Positions 33,687 to 42,455 of a DNA stretch of 47,241 bases are shown here, in pieces. Where the stretch lies: positions 1,404,468 through 1,451,708 of the forward strand of contig CP070702.1 in the NCBI GenBank assembly GCA_020349905.1, read 5' to 3'. Origin of the DNA: Candidatus Eiseniibacteriota bacterium. GTDB taxonomy: Bacteria > Eisenbacteria > RBG-16-71-46 > JAFGJU01. Each line of letters begins with the position of its first letter. Position 1 is the stretch's first letter. The position numbers and the translations under genes were made by a program. The notes under the pieces are model-generated. The model saw nothing but the letters and a program-made list of their open reading frames with translations, made no database searches and had not been told where the DNA came from.

Positions 33687-34490
33687 TTGTCATACTACTA
33701 CGCAAGATCCGGCTCCTTCTTCGGCGTCCCCATGGCGCCCGTGGTCAAGAAGCTCCTGATCATCAACGTTGTCGTCTTCGTTTTGCAGCTCCTGTTCCTG
33801 AACCGCTTTCTCGGCTACGTGGGGCTCGTACCTGCGTACGCCGTGGGAAAGGGCATGCTGTGGCAGTTTGTGACCTACATGTTCTTGCACGGCGGTTTCT
33901 TCCACCTCTTCTTCAACATGTTCCTGCTGTGGATGTTTGGTAGCGAGATAGAAAGACACTGGGGCTCGACGGAGTTCTTGAAATACTACTTCTTCACGGG
34001 TGTGGGCGCGGGGATAACGAACTGGGCTTTCAACTACTCGTCTCAAATCCCCACCATCGGGGCGTCCGGCGCCATCTTCGGCATTCTCCTGGCGTACGGG
34101 CTGGCTTTTCCCGACCGGCTCATATACCTTTACTTCCTCATTCCGATACGAGCCAAGTACCTGGTTATGATTCTGGGGGCCATCGAGCTTCTGGCGATAG
34201 CCTCCCCGGGGCGCGACGGAATCGCCAGGTTCGCTCATCTGGGAGGCCTTCTGTTCGGGTACGTGTACCTCAAGAGAGAGAAGCTGGGCTTCGAAGTGCG
34301 CCGCAGGTGGGCCCGGAGCACGCACAAGAGAAGGTTGAGGGTCGTACAGCTTCGGGACGAAAAGGAGGCGAAGGAGAAGGAACGGATCGATGCTATACTT
34401 GACAAGATAAACTCAAGCGGCATAGAGAGCCTCACTGACGAGGAGAGAGACATCCTCACGCGAGCAGGCAAACAGAAGAGGTGGCACTGA
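33687..34490 (+). CDS. Rhomboid-family intramembrane serine protease
   Basis: A 267-residue integral membrane protease with six predicted helices. Catalytic S128 in GASGAIFG and H184 in FAHLGGLLFGY are present, as is the HxxxN helix motif (H73, N77 in HLFFNM). The C-terminal 65 residues are a soluble, charged tail (DEKEAKEKERIDAILDKI, then LTDEERDIL) often found in FCB-group rhomboids. It cleaves transmembrane substrates; targets are unknown. The start is TTG with AGGTGG 6-7 nt upstream. The trpB-like gene follows after 25 bp, so cotranscription is likely. Confidence 0.9.
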   Translation: MSYYYARSGSFFGVPMAPVVKKLLIINVVVFVLQLLFLNRFLGYVGLVPAYAVGKGMLWQFVTYMFLHGGFFHLFFNMFLLWMFGSEIERHWGSTEFLKYYFFTGVGAGITNWAFNYSSQIPTIGASGAIFGILLAYGLAFPDRLIYLYFLIPIRAKYLVMILGAIELLAIASPGRDGIARFAHLGGLLFGYVYLKREKLGFEVRRRWARSTHKRRLRVVQLRDEKEAKEKERIDAILDKINSSGIESLTDEERDILTRAGKQKRWH

Positions 34491-34515
34491 CAACCCAGAC
34501 TCAGGAGGAGCGCAC

Positions 34516-35847
34516 ATGAGTTCCAGAAAGGACACGGCGAAGACTGCATCGGCTTCCACGAGGAGACAATTCTCGCTCCCGGTGGAGGAGATACCCAGAA
34601 AGTGGTACAACATACTCGCGGATCTGCCCGAACCACTTCCTCCCCCGATGGACCCCGAAGAGGGCGAGTCCAGACTTAGTGCTCTGCCCGAAATGCTCAT
34701 CGGGGAGTGTCTAAAACAGGAAATGTCTACCGAGCGCTGGATAGACGTCCCCGAGGACCTGATATCTCTTTACGCCCAGGCCGGCCGACCCAGGCCCCTG
34801 TTCAGAGCCCTGTCCCTGGAGAGGCATCTTAAGACGCCGGCGCGCCTGTACTACAAAGGCGAGTTCTACAGTCCCACGGGAAGCCACAAGGTCAACACGG
34901 CGCTCGCACAGGCCTACTATGCAAAGGAGGCCGGGTTCGAGCGACTCACCACGGAGACCGGCGCCGGCCAGTGGGGCACGGCCTTGGCGTACGCCGCGAC
35001 GCTGGTGGGTCTGCGATGCACCGTGTACTGGGTGCGAGCGGTGTCCAAGTGGAAGCAGAGCAGAATGAACTTCATGCGTCTGATGGGAGCCGAGGTGTTT
35101 CCCTCTCCCAGCGACAAGACAGAGACGGGCAGAAAGCTCTTCGAGAAGAATCCAGACCACCCCGGCTCTCTGGGGATAGCGATTTCGGAAGGGCTGGAGG
35201 ATGCGAAACGCGACAAGAAGGCGATATACTCACTCGGCTCGGTCCTCAATCACGTGCTCTTGCACCAGACAATAATAGGCCTCGAGACTCAGAAGCAGTT
35301 CGAGATGGCGGGCGAATATCCCGACCTCGTCATCTCCTGCCTGGGCGGAGGCAGCAATTTCGGAGGATTCGCCCTCCCGTTTCTGGGGGACGCTCTGACC
35401 AAGGGAAAGAAGACGCGTTTCATCGCGGCACAGAGTCAGGTCGCGCCCAACCTTCAGGGAGAGTACAGGTACGACTTTGCGGACCACGGAGAGCTTACGC
35501 CCCTGCTCAAGATGTACACTCTCGGGCACAGAGTCGACATGGAACCCATAAAGGGCGACGGACTGCGCTATCACGGATGTTCGCCCATATTGAGCTATCT
35601 CAGGAGCAAGGGGTACATTGACACGGTCGCGTATCCCCAGGACGAGAAGCACGTGTTTGAAAGGGCGAGGACTTTCATACTGACCGAAGGGTTCCTTCCT
35701 GCTCCCGAGTCTGCATACAGCATCGCCTGTGCGATAGACGAGGCGGTCAAGTGCAAAGAGACGGGTGAGGAAAAGGTCATCGCCTTCAACATAAGCGGGC
35801 ACGGGTTCATGGACATGGAGGGTTACAGCGAAGTGCTGGGTCTGTGA
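34516..35847 (+). CDS. trpB: TrpB2-type tryptophan synthase beta chain
   Basis: A 443-residue PLP enzyme. Motifs are ARLYYKGEFYSPTGSHKVNTA with PLP lysine K125, TTETGAGQWGTALA, CLGGGSNFGGFA and ISGHGFMDM. The length, the N-terminal extension (EEIPRKWYNILADLPEPLPPP) and YKGEFYSPTGSHK mark it as the TrpB2 (TrpEb_2) group rather than the classical TrpB that pairs with TrpA. It makes tryptophan from indole and serine, or acts in indole salvage. No trpA is in the window, which fits the group. The ATG follows AGGAGGAG. It is part of a same-strand run that continues into the methionine genes. Confidence 0.92.
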   Translation: MSSRKDTAKTASASTRRQFSLPVEEIPRKWYNILADLPEPLPPPMDPEEGESRLSALPEMLIGECLKQEMSTERWIDVPEDLISLYAQAGRPRPLFRALSLERHLKTPARLYYKGEFYSPTGSHKVNTALAQAYYAKEAGFERLTTETGAGQWGTALAYAATLVGLRCTVYWVRAVSKWKQSRMNFMRLMGAEVFPSPSDKTETGRKLFEKNPDHPGSLGIAISEGLEDAKRDKKAIYSLGSVLNHVLLHQTIIGLETQKQFEMAGEYPDLVISCLGGGSNFGGFALPFLGDALTKGKKTRFIAAQSQVAPNLQGEYRYDFADHGELTPLLKMYTLGHRVDMEPIKGDGLRYHGCSPILSYLRSKGYIDTVAYPQDEKHVFERARTFILTEGFLPAPESAYSIACAIDEAVKCKETGEEKVIAFNISGHGFMDMEGYSEVLGL

Positions 35848-35933
35848 GGCATTCGCGGCACAGGTTCTTTGCTCCGCGGGTCTGAGCGGCAGACGCCTCG
35901 AGGTGAGGCAATCTGCGGTTTGTGTGAGGCGAC

Positions 35934-37784
35934 GTGAAAGAGAACCTGGTAGACAGGCTTAGAAGCGGCGCGGTCATAGTCGCCGACGGAGCGATGGGAA
36001 CCGCCCTCTACGCCCGCGGGGCGCCCAAGGGCCACTGCTACGACGAGCTCAATCTCTCCAATCCCTCGATGATCAAAGCGGTCCACGCGGAGTACGCCGC
36101 GGCCGGAGCCGAGTTGATAGAGACCAACACTTTCGGGGCCAACAGGTTCGTTCTGTCCAGGTACTACGACCTGGGTACGAAGACCTTCGAAATCAACCTC
36201 GCGGGCGTCAGGATCGCGAGGGAGGCCTGTCCGGGATGCTACGTCGGAGGTTCTGTGGGACCTGTGTCGAGACCGCTCGATACGACCGAGACTCCGAGCA
36301 GAGAGGAAACGGCCCGAATCTACGCGGAGCAGATCAGCGCGCTCGTGGAAGGCGGGGTGGACCTCATCATCCTGGAAACCATGTCTGACCTGGAGGAGGC
36401 GAAGATGGCCCTGGAGCAGGCCATCAAAGTGGGAAGGGTCCCTGTCGCTGTTCAGATGTCCTTCTCGGAGGAAGGTCGGACGATAACCGGGGTTTCCCCT
36501 TCGCAGGCGGTCGTGGAGCTGGCAGACATGGGGGCGCTCATAGTGGGGGCCAACTGCGGCAACGGGCCCCAGGCCACGATCGATGTCATCAGGAAGATGG
36601 CGGGCAGAAGACAGGTGTTTCTGTCGGCCATGCCCAACGCGGGTCTGGCGTCTTACACGGGAGGGAAGTTCTCCTATCCGCACAATCCAGACTACTTCGC
36701 AAGCAGGGCGGAGGAATTGCTGAACCTGGGAGTGACGATCGTGGGGGGGTGTTGCGGCACCACGCACGAGCACATTGCGGCCCTGTCCTCGCACATCGCG
36801 GGCAAGAAAGTGACTTCGCCTCGCCGCGGTGCCACGCAGCTGGAGAAGGAGGTTCGGGTCGGTCCGCCTCCTGTCGTCACCACGCCTCTCAAGGAGATGG
36901 TTTCGCGCAAGTTCACGGTGGCCGTGGAGCTTTCGCCGCCCAAGGGCACCGACCTTGCCGCCGACCTCGCCTCTGCCAGAGAGCTCAAGGAAGCGGGCGC
37001 CGACGCGGTATCCATCTCCGAGAGCCCGATGGCCAGAATCAGGATGAGCCCCGTCGCTTTGGGTCACAGGATAAAGTCCGAGCTGGGAATGGACGTCATT
37101 CTCCACTTCACTTGCAGAGACCGAAACATCCTGGGGCTGCAGGCAGACCTTCTGAGCGTCTATGCGCTCGGAATGGTTAACATCCTGGCCCTCACCGGCG
37201 ACCCACCGAGCGTGGGGGACTATCCGTTTGCCACCGGAGTGTACGAAGTTAACTCCCGCGGGCTGGTGGAGATCGCCAACAAGCTCAACAGTGGAGTCGA
37301 CTATCTGGGCAACAAGCTGTCTTCAGCGACGAGCTTCTGGATAGGGGCCGCCGCAAGCCCGTCGAACCCGGACCGGGACGGCGAAATCAGGCGGCTCGGG
37401 GAGAAGCTGAAGGCCGGCGCTCAGTTCGTCGTGACGCAGCCCGTGTTCGACGTAGAAGGGCTATTGGATTTCGTCAAGAAGGCGGACCTCGGAGAGAAGC
37501 CTGTGTTTGCAGGGTTGATGCCGCTTGTGAGCTCAAAACAGGCCGAGTTCCTCCATCACGAGGTTCCCGGCATAACCATTCCCGAGTCGATAAGGCAGTC
37601 GATGCGAGACGCAGATGAGGAGAAGGCAAGACAGACCGGAATCACGATCGCTGCACGTATTCTGAGCGAGCTTTCCGAAGTGGTTTCCGGCGTTTGCATA
37701 ATGGTGCCTCTGCGCAGATATTCCGTGGCTGCAGAGGTCATGGCAAAGGCGAACCTGTCCAGGGCGACCAGGTCCGGTACCTGA
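35934..37784 (+). CDS. Fused homocysteine S-methyltransferase / methylenetetrahydrofolate reductase
   Basis: A 616-residue bifunctional protein. Residues 1-290 are a homocysteine-binding zinc domain with ligands C208 (GANCGNG) and C273/C274 (GGCCGTTHEH). Residues 325-610 are a MetF-type domain (VAVELSPPKG with the catalytic Glu, LALTGDPPSVGDYPF, VTQPVFDVEGL, PLVSSKQ). It reduces methylene- to methyltetrahydrofolate and may also transfer methyl groups to homocysteine. This architecture is known from B. subtilis YitJ-type proteins. It begins with GTG behind GTGAGG. The MetH-like gene starts 51 bp downstream and supplies the B12-dependent step. Confidence 0.92.
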   Translation: MKENLVDRLRSGAVIVADGAMGTALYARGAPKGHCYDELNLSNPSMIKAVHAEYAAAGAELIETNTFGANRFVLSRYYDLGTKTFEINLAGVRIAREACPGCYVGGSVGPVSRPLDTTETPSREETARIYAEQISALVEGGVDLIILETMSDLEEAKMALEQAIKVGRVPVAVQMSFSEEGRTITGVSPSQAVVELADMGALIVGANCGNGPQATIDVIRKMAGRRQVFLSAMPNAGLASYTGGKFSYPHNPDYFASRAEELLNLGVTIVGGCCGTTHEHIAALSSHIAGKKVTSPRRGATQLEKEVRVGPPPVVTTPLKEMVSRKFTVAVELSPPKGTDLAADLASARELKEAGADAVSISESPMARIRMSPVALGHRIKSELGMDVILHFTCRDRNILGLQADLLSVYALGMVNILALTGDPPSVGDYPFATGVYEVNSRGLVEIANKLNSGVDYLGNKLSSATSFWIGAAASPSNPDRDGEIRRLGEKLKAGAQFVVTQPVFDVEGLLDFVKKADLGEKPVFAGLMPLVSSKQAEFLHHEVPGITIPESIRQSMRDADEEKARQTGITIAARILSELSEVVSGVCIMVPLRRYSVAAEVMAKANLSRATRSGT

Positions 37785-37835
37785 GCCAGGGGATGCGATT
37801 TGCCTTTCGATGAGACATTTTCCCACCGGTGACCC

Positions 37836-40283
37836 ATGAGACCATTCCTGGAAGCACTCGGGGAAGAAATCATCGTGGCTGACGGAGCCACGGGGACTCT
37901 TCTCATGGCGCAAGGCCTTCCTTCCGATTCTCCTCCGGAAGAGTGGAATCTGTCACGTCCTGAAAAGGTGCGGGACGTGCACAGGTCCTACCTCGAGGCA
38001 GGTGCTCGGATCCTCACCACGAACACTCTCAACGCCAACCCGTTGCGTCTCTCCGAATGGAAGCTGGACGTCTCAGAGACAAATCGCCGGGCGGTCCAGA
38101 TCGCCCTCGAAGCCGCGGGCGATGCGGCGTGGGTATTTGGTTCCGTTGGACCTCTGGGTGAGTTCATCGTCCCTCTGGGAGAAGTGAGTTTCGAAGACGC
38201 CCGCGCCGCCTTCAGGGAGCAGGTGCTCTGTCTCGTCCAGGCAGGCGTTCACGGTCTTATCTTCGAGACCATCTCGGACGTAAAGGAAATGAGGGCGCTC
38301 TTTACGGTCGCACGCGAGGTCTGCTCGCTTCCCGTCATCGCACAGATGTCCTTCGGCACGGACGGCAGAACCGTGACCGGGAGCCCGCCGGAAGCTGTGA
38401 GCATCTCTGTTTCGTCCCTGCGACCCAGCGTCGTGGGAGCAAACTGCGGTGCAGGCCTGGACGACACGGTGCGCGTGATAGAGAAATTCGCAAGCCTTAC
38501 CTCTATTCCCATCATTGCTCAACCCAATGCCGGAATTCCCGTTCTGGAAAACGACCGTCCGGTCTTCCCCGCCACTCCCGACGAGATGGCGGGGACGGCG
38601 ACGCGCCTCGTGGAGGCCGGGGCGGCCATCGTCGGGGGCTGCTGCGGTTCCACGCCCGAACACATCAGGGCCGTAAGCGCGACCGTCGCAGGCCGTAAGC
38701 CGGTCGCCAGAACAGCGGAGCGAGGTGTGAAGCTCTGCTCGAGGACGCGCTGGGTGATTGCAGGAGAATCCCGGCCCTTCGTCGTGATAGGAGAGCGAAT
38801 CAATCCCAGCAGGAGGCGCACGCTCTCGGGTGAGCTGAGCCAGGGAGCGACCAGGCTCCTGCGACAGGAAGCAGTGAGACAGGTGGAGAGGGGGGCGCAT
38901 TGCCTGGACCTCAACGTTTCCGTGCCGGACGCGGACGAGGTCACGTTGATGGAGACGGGCTCGAAGGCTCTCGAGAGGGTCAGCGACGTTCCCGTCTTCG
39001 TCGACAGTCCAGACCCCGCAGTCATAGAGGTGGGTCTGAGGTCTCTTCCGGGAAAATGCGTCGTCAATTCGGTTCCCTGTCAGAGTAAGAAGATGGAAGT
39101 GCTCTTGCCCATGGCGGCACGCTTCGGCGCGGCGATCGTGGCGCTCGCAGTTGGAGAGAAGGGAGTGGCCGAGGATTCTTCAGCCAGAATCGAGATGCTG
39201 GAACGCATCCTGGAGGAAGCGAAGAAGCACGGCTTGGGTGTGGACGACATCCTGTTTGACCCCGCGGCGCACACGTTGGCGGTGGGACCGGAACAAGTTC
39301 GGGAGACGCTAGAGTCCTTACGGATCCTTCGCAGCAGGGGCTGGACGAGCGTGCTGGGCGTGAGCAACGTGTCGCACGGCATGCCCGGGAGAAGTCTCAT
39401 CAACGCCTCTTTCCTCGCCATGGCGATGGAGGCAGGACTCGACGCGGCCTTCCTTAATCCCTTCGACGAGAGAATCGGCGATACCGTCCTCGCCTCCTCG
39501 GCCCTCGTCCGCGACGACAGGTTGGGGAAGAGATTCTCCGCTGCCTTTGCCTCCGCCGCGGGGGAGATGAGTACTGCGGGCGGAGGACCTTCTTCAGCCG
39601 CGCGGCCCGGACGAGAGCCTCCGGTTCCGGACGATTCGTTCCGGCCGGAAGAGGTTGGTCCTGAGGAGGTCTTGAGGCAGAGTCTATTGCAGGGCGAGAA
39701 GGAAGACGCCACGCGGGCCGCGGAGTTGCTTCTGGATAAAGGTATGAACGTGAGCCAGCTGGTGGAGAACATCCTTGTTCCTACGATGCGTGGCATCGGA
39801 GAGAGATTCGAGAAGGGCGAGCTTTTCCTTCCTCACATCGTGCTTTCCGCTGAGGCCGCTCAGGCAGTCTTCGGGGTGTTGATGTCGCAGCGGAAGACCG
39901 CACCTACTCCGCGCGGCGTTGTGGTCATAGCCACTGTGGAAGGGGACGTGCACGACATCGGGAAGAACCTGGTGGCAATGATGCTTCGGACGCACGGCTA
40001 CGAAGTCTTCGATCTGGGCAAGAGCGTCCCGGCTGACGACGTCGTCGAGAAGGCAGAAGAGGTGAAGGCCCAGATCGTTGCACTGAGCGCCCTGCTCACG
40101 ACGACGATGCCGAGGATGGGAGAAACGGCAGAACTTCTGCGAGCCCGGAAGACGGGGGCGAAAGTCCTTGTCGGCGGGGCTCCGGTGAGCGAGACCTTTG
40201 CGAAGAGAATAGGGGCCGCCTACTCACCCAACGCCGTGGAAGCTGTAAGGAGGGCGGACGAACTGGTGGCGGCCAAACCCTGA
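37836..40283 (+). CDS. metH: Cobalamin-dependent methionine synthase without reactivation domain
   Basis: An 815-residue protein of four domains: homocysteine-binding (1-290; zinc ligands C204, C269, C270), pterin-binding methyltransferase (about 315-580; VIGERINPSRRR, HCLDLNVS, GVSNVSHGMPGR), B12-binding cap (about 620-690) and B12-binding (690-815; EGDVHDIGKNLVAMML with the lower-ligand His). It transfers methyl from methyltetrahydrofolate to homocysteine. The AdoMet-binding reactivation domain of classical MetH is absent, as in Thermotoga-type enzymes, so a separate reactivation protein is expected. The start is ATG at 37836 with a weak ribosome site. No B12 riboswitch is visible upstream. 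Confidence 0.95.
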   Translation: MRPFLEALGEEIIVADGATGTLLMAQGLPSDSPPEEWNLSRPEKVRDVHRSYLEAGARILTTNTLNANPLRLSEWKLDVSETNRRAVQIALEAAGDAAWVFGSVGPLGEFIVPLGEVSFEDARAAFREQVLCLVQAGVHGLIFETISDVKEMRALFTVAREVCSLPVIAQMSFGTDGRTVTGSPPEAVSISVSSLRPSVVGANCGAGLDDTVRVIEKFASLTSIPIIAQPNAGIPVLENDRPVFPATPDEMAGTATRLVEAGAAIVGGCCGSTPEHIRAVSATVAGRKPVARTAERGVKLCSRTRWVIAGESRPFVVIGERINPSRRRTLSGELSQGATRLLRQEAVRQVERGAHCLDLNVSVPDADEVTLMETGSKALERVSDVPVFVDSPDPAVIEVGLRSLPGKCVVNSVPCQSKKMEVLLPMAARFGAAIVALAVGEKGVAEDSSARIEMLERILEEAKKHGLGVDDILFDPAAHTLAVGPEQVRETLESLRILRSRGWTSVLGVSNVSHGMPGRSLINASFLAMAMEAGLDAAFLNPFDERIGDTVLASSALVRDDRLGKRFSAAFASAAGEMSTAGGGPSSAARPGREPPVPDDSFRPEEVGPEEVLRQSLLQGEKEDATRAAELLLDKGMNVSQLVENILVPTMRGIGERFEKGELFLPHIVLSAEAAQAVFGVLMSQRKTAPTPRGVVVIATVEGDVHDIGKNLVAMMLRTHGYEVFDLGKSVPADDVVEKAEEVKAQIVALSALLTTTMPRMGETAELLRARKTGAKVLVGGAPVSETFAKRIGAAYSPNAVEAVRRADELVAAKP

Positions 40284-40308
40284 GACGGCTCTACTGAATC
40301 CACACGGG

Positions 40309-41205
40309 ATGGTGAAGATGAACCAGCGAGTTCCCCTACTCATTACGGTCATCCTCGTAGGCATTGGGCTCTTCATAATGGTGAAGAGCATGATGAGTCC
40401 CGAGATGTACCGGGTCACTGACCGCTCAGAGCCCATCAACTACGTTTTCGTGCCGGATTACGACCAGTTCATCCGTTCGAATCACCACGTCGACGGTTCA
40501 TTCTGGAGCACACAGGACGATTCTCTCTTCGTGAGCGTCCACTACAGGACGCCCGGCAGCGAATACGTCGTGGGGAGACTTCAACAGATAGAAGGAAGTA
40601 ACAAGTTCTCCTTTCCCCTCCCTTCGCTTGAGAAGGGAAAGAGGTTCTTCTATTTCCTGAGGGTTCAGGACGCGGCGGGCAATCAGATCGACATCAAGCC
40701 CAGGCGCACGCTGATAGACAGATTTTCAGCCGGAAAGAAGGAGAAGCTGTTCTATGTGACGTTCGAAGGCAGGCCCTCGCGGGCGCTCCTCATAACTCAC
40801 GTCGTCCTCATTCTGGCTGCAATGCTCCTCATGATACATGGCTTTTACTACTCCCTGGAGCACCTGTTGTTGGGCCGCGGGCTGTCAGGGGCATACTGGA
40901 CCTTCTTTTTCGGCTGGCTGCTGTTCATGGTTTCTGTATTGCCCCTGGGCTACGCGGTCGCCAAGAGCGCGTTCGGTGTGGGTTGGGGAGGCTTCCCTTT
41001 GGGAATGGACATCACAGACAACAAGTCCCTGGGCATCGTTCTCTACTGGTTCGTGCTCTTGCTAAGGGGGTGGAGGCCTCAGAGGACGGAGTATTCCGTG
41101 CGTACGGGCAAGGTCTCCGGGACAGTTTTCGCAGGGCTCAGCCTTCTGGGTATCCTGCTCACGATACTGGCCTATTCAATACCGCACAGCGTGTTTATTC
41201 AGTAG
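40309..41205 (+). CDS. Uncharacterised membrane protein
   Basis: A 298-residue protein I do not recognise. One transmembrane helix near the N-terminus (LLITVILVGIGLFIM) is followed by an extracytoplasmic beta-rich domain of about 120 residues (Ig/fibronectin-like strands such as FLRVQDAAGNQID). Three or four more helices follow (LITHVVLILAAMLLMIHGF, TFFFGWLLFMVSVLPLGY, GIVLYWFVLLL, and a last helix near the end). The last cytoplasmic loop is basic. It follows metH by 25 bp and precedes the YeaQ-like gene by 21 bp, so it is likely cotranscribed. The ATG at 40318 is an alternative start. Confidence 0.75.
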   Translation: MVKMNQRVPLLITVILVGIGLFIMVKSMMSPEMYRVTDRSEPINYVFVPDYDQFIRSNHHVDGSFWSTQDDSLFVSVHYRTPGSEYVVGRLQQIEGSNKFSFPLPSLEKGKRFFYFLRVQDAAGNQIDIKPRRTLIDRFSAGKKEKLFYVTFEGRPSRALLITHVVLILAAMLLMIHGFYYSLEHLLLGRGLSGAYWTFFFGWLLFMVSVLPLGYAVAKSAFGVGWGGFPLGMDITDNKSLGIVLYWFVLLLRGWRPQRTEYSVRTGKVSGTVFAGLSLLGILLTILAYSIPHSVFIQ

Positions 41206-41226
41206 GCGATTTTCGAGGGAGGGTTC

Positions 41227-41481
41227 ATGGGCCTTCTGTCTTGGATAGTTTTCGGGACCCTGGCCGGCTGGGTCGCCAGCAAGATCACGGGCAGGGAACA
41301 GGGCTGTTGCCTCAATCTCGTGGTGGGCGTGATCGGCGCGTTCCTGGGCGGGATGATAATGCAGGTTATCATCGACGGGGGGTTCAGCATCGGATTTAAT
41401 CTGAAGAGCTTCGCCGTAGCGGTTATCGGCTCCGTCATCCTGCTGGCGATTGCCGGAGTGGCGACCCGCCGCAGGTTCTGA
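41227..41481 (+). CDS. GlsB/YeaQ/YmgE-family small membrane protein
   Basis: An 84-residue protein with three predicted helices. The start (LLSWIVFGTLAGWVASKI) and the middle (CCLNLVVGVIGAFLGG) are characteristic of the transglycosylase-associated protein family (YeaQ/GlsB), linked to general stress in other bacteria. It has a typical length and ends in RRRF. The ATG has GGGAGGG 4 nt upstream. Confidence 0.88.
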   Translation: MGLLSWIVFGTLAGWVASKITGREQGCCLNLVVGVIGAFLGGMIMQVIIDGGFSIGFNLKSFAVAVIGSVILLAIAGVATRRRF

Positions 41482-41639
41482 GAGCGGCATCCTGTGCTCT
41501 CGTCTTCTCTCTGCCCCGTGTCTCTCCAGACAATCTGGCGCTTCACTGCACTCGGGCGAAGGAATTCTGATTGGAGTAGCTGAGGCTTCGCCGTGACCCC
41601 CGACCTCGACACGGATGAGCCGATAACAGGAGGACGGAC

Positions 41640-42365
41640 ATGAAACCGCATCAAGACGCGGTCGGACGCGAGTTCCTCGACTTCCATCGTGGGAAACCCA
41701 GCTACGAGATAGTTGAGAGAGACGATGGCTACGTTGAACCAACTCCGGGAGTCAAGAGCTACTTCTCTGAATATCGAAATTGGCCCCCTGATGAGAGAGC
41801 GGCTATAGGATACGCGCGAGGGCACGTCCTGGACATCGGCTGTGGGGCGGGAAGACATTCCCTGTATCTTCAGAAGAGGGGCCTCCGGATCCTTCCCATC
41901 GACGTTTCGCCGCTTGCGGTGAAGGTGTGCAGGCTGAGGGGACTGAGGAGCTCAAGGGTGATGAGCATCACCCGGATTCCTCCCACCCTTGGGCCGTTCG
42001 ACACCTTGCTGATGTTGGGACACAACTTCGGCCTGTTCGGCAGCTTCGAAAGAGCAAGATGGCTCTTGAGGAAGTTCCGCGGCATCACGACGGACAGGGC
42101 GAGGATAATCGCTCAGACCGTTGACCCCTACGACACCCAGAATCCGTGGCACCTCAGGTATCACAGGCGCAACCGCCGTAGAGGGAGAATGCCTGGGCAG
42201 ATAAGGTTGCGGGTGAGATACCAGGGCTACGCCACGCCCTGGTTCGACTATCTCTTCGTCTCCAAGTCAGAAATGAAGAGGATACTGGCAGGCAGCGGCT
42301 GGAAAGTGAAACGCTTCATAGATTTCAAGGGACCGGTTTACGTGGCGATAATCGAGAAAGAGTGA
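41640..42365 (+). CDS. Class I SAM-dependent methyltransferase
   Basis: A 241-residue cytoplasmic enzyme. The AdoMet-binding motif I is VLDIGCGAGRHSLYL (63-77), with an acidic end of strand 2 in LPIDVSP (86-92); TLLMLGHNFGLFG is motif IV. A basic, Arg-rich insert (YHRRNRRRGRMPGQIRLR) precedes the last strands (YVAIIEKE). The substrate is unknown. The ATG has AGGAGGAC 5 nt upstream. It lies 158 bp after the YeaQ-like gene and converges with the M28 peptidase. Confidence 0.88.
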   Translation: MKPHQDAVGREFLDFHRGKPSYEIVERDDGYVEPTPGVKSYFSEYRNWPPDERAAIGYARGHVLDIGCGAGRHSLYLQKRGLRILPIDVSPLAVKVCRLRGLRSSRVMSITRIPPTLGPFDTLLMLGHNFGLFGSFERARWLLRKFRGITTDRARIIAQTVDPYDTQNPWHLRYHRRNRRRGRMPGQIRLRVRYQGYATPWFDYLFVSKSEMKRILAGSGWKVKRFIDFKGPVYVAIIEKE

Positions 42366-42369
42366 ATAC

Positions 42370-42448
42370 GTGACAAACAGGTGGTGAGAAACCGCTGTTG
42401 AGAGACACAGCCACTGTGGGAAACAGCTACCGTGAGAATCCGAGCACT
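42370..42448. repeat. Degenerate tandem repeat of 13-19-bp units
   Basis: Five units begin with GTGA or GTTGA at 42370, 42384, 42397, 42416 and 42432 and share a GAAAC/AGC core (for example GTGAGAAACCGCT and GTGGGAAACAGCTACC). It fills the gap between the convergent methyltransferase and M28 peptidase genes. Confidence 0.4.
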
Positions 42449-42455
42449 ATCCCGC

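Noticed and set aside
35823-37106. Minus-strand open frame opposite the HMT-MTHFR gene
   Set aside because: Composition Arg/His/Gly-rich without family motifs, and the plus frame is unambiguous.
37785-37835. Cobalamin or SAM riboswitch before metH
   Set aside because: The 51-bp gap is too short and no conserved B12-box or SAM-I-type pattern is visible there or in the 86 bp before the HMT-MTHFR gene.
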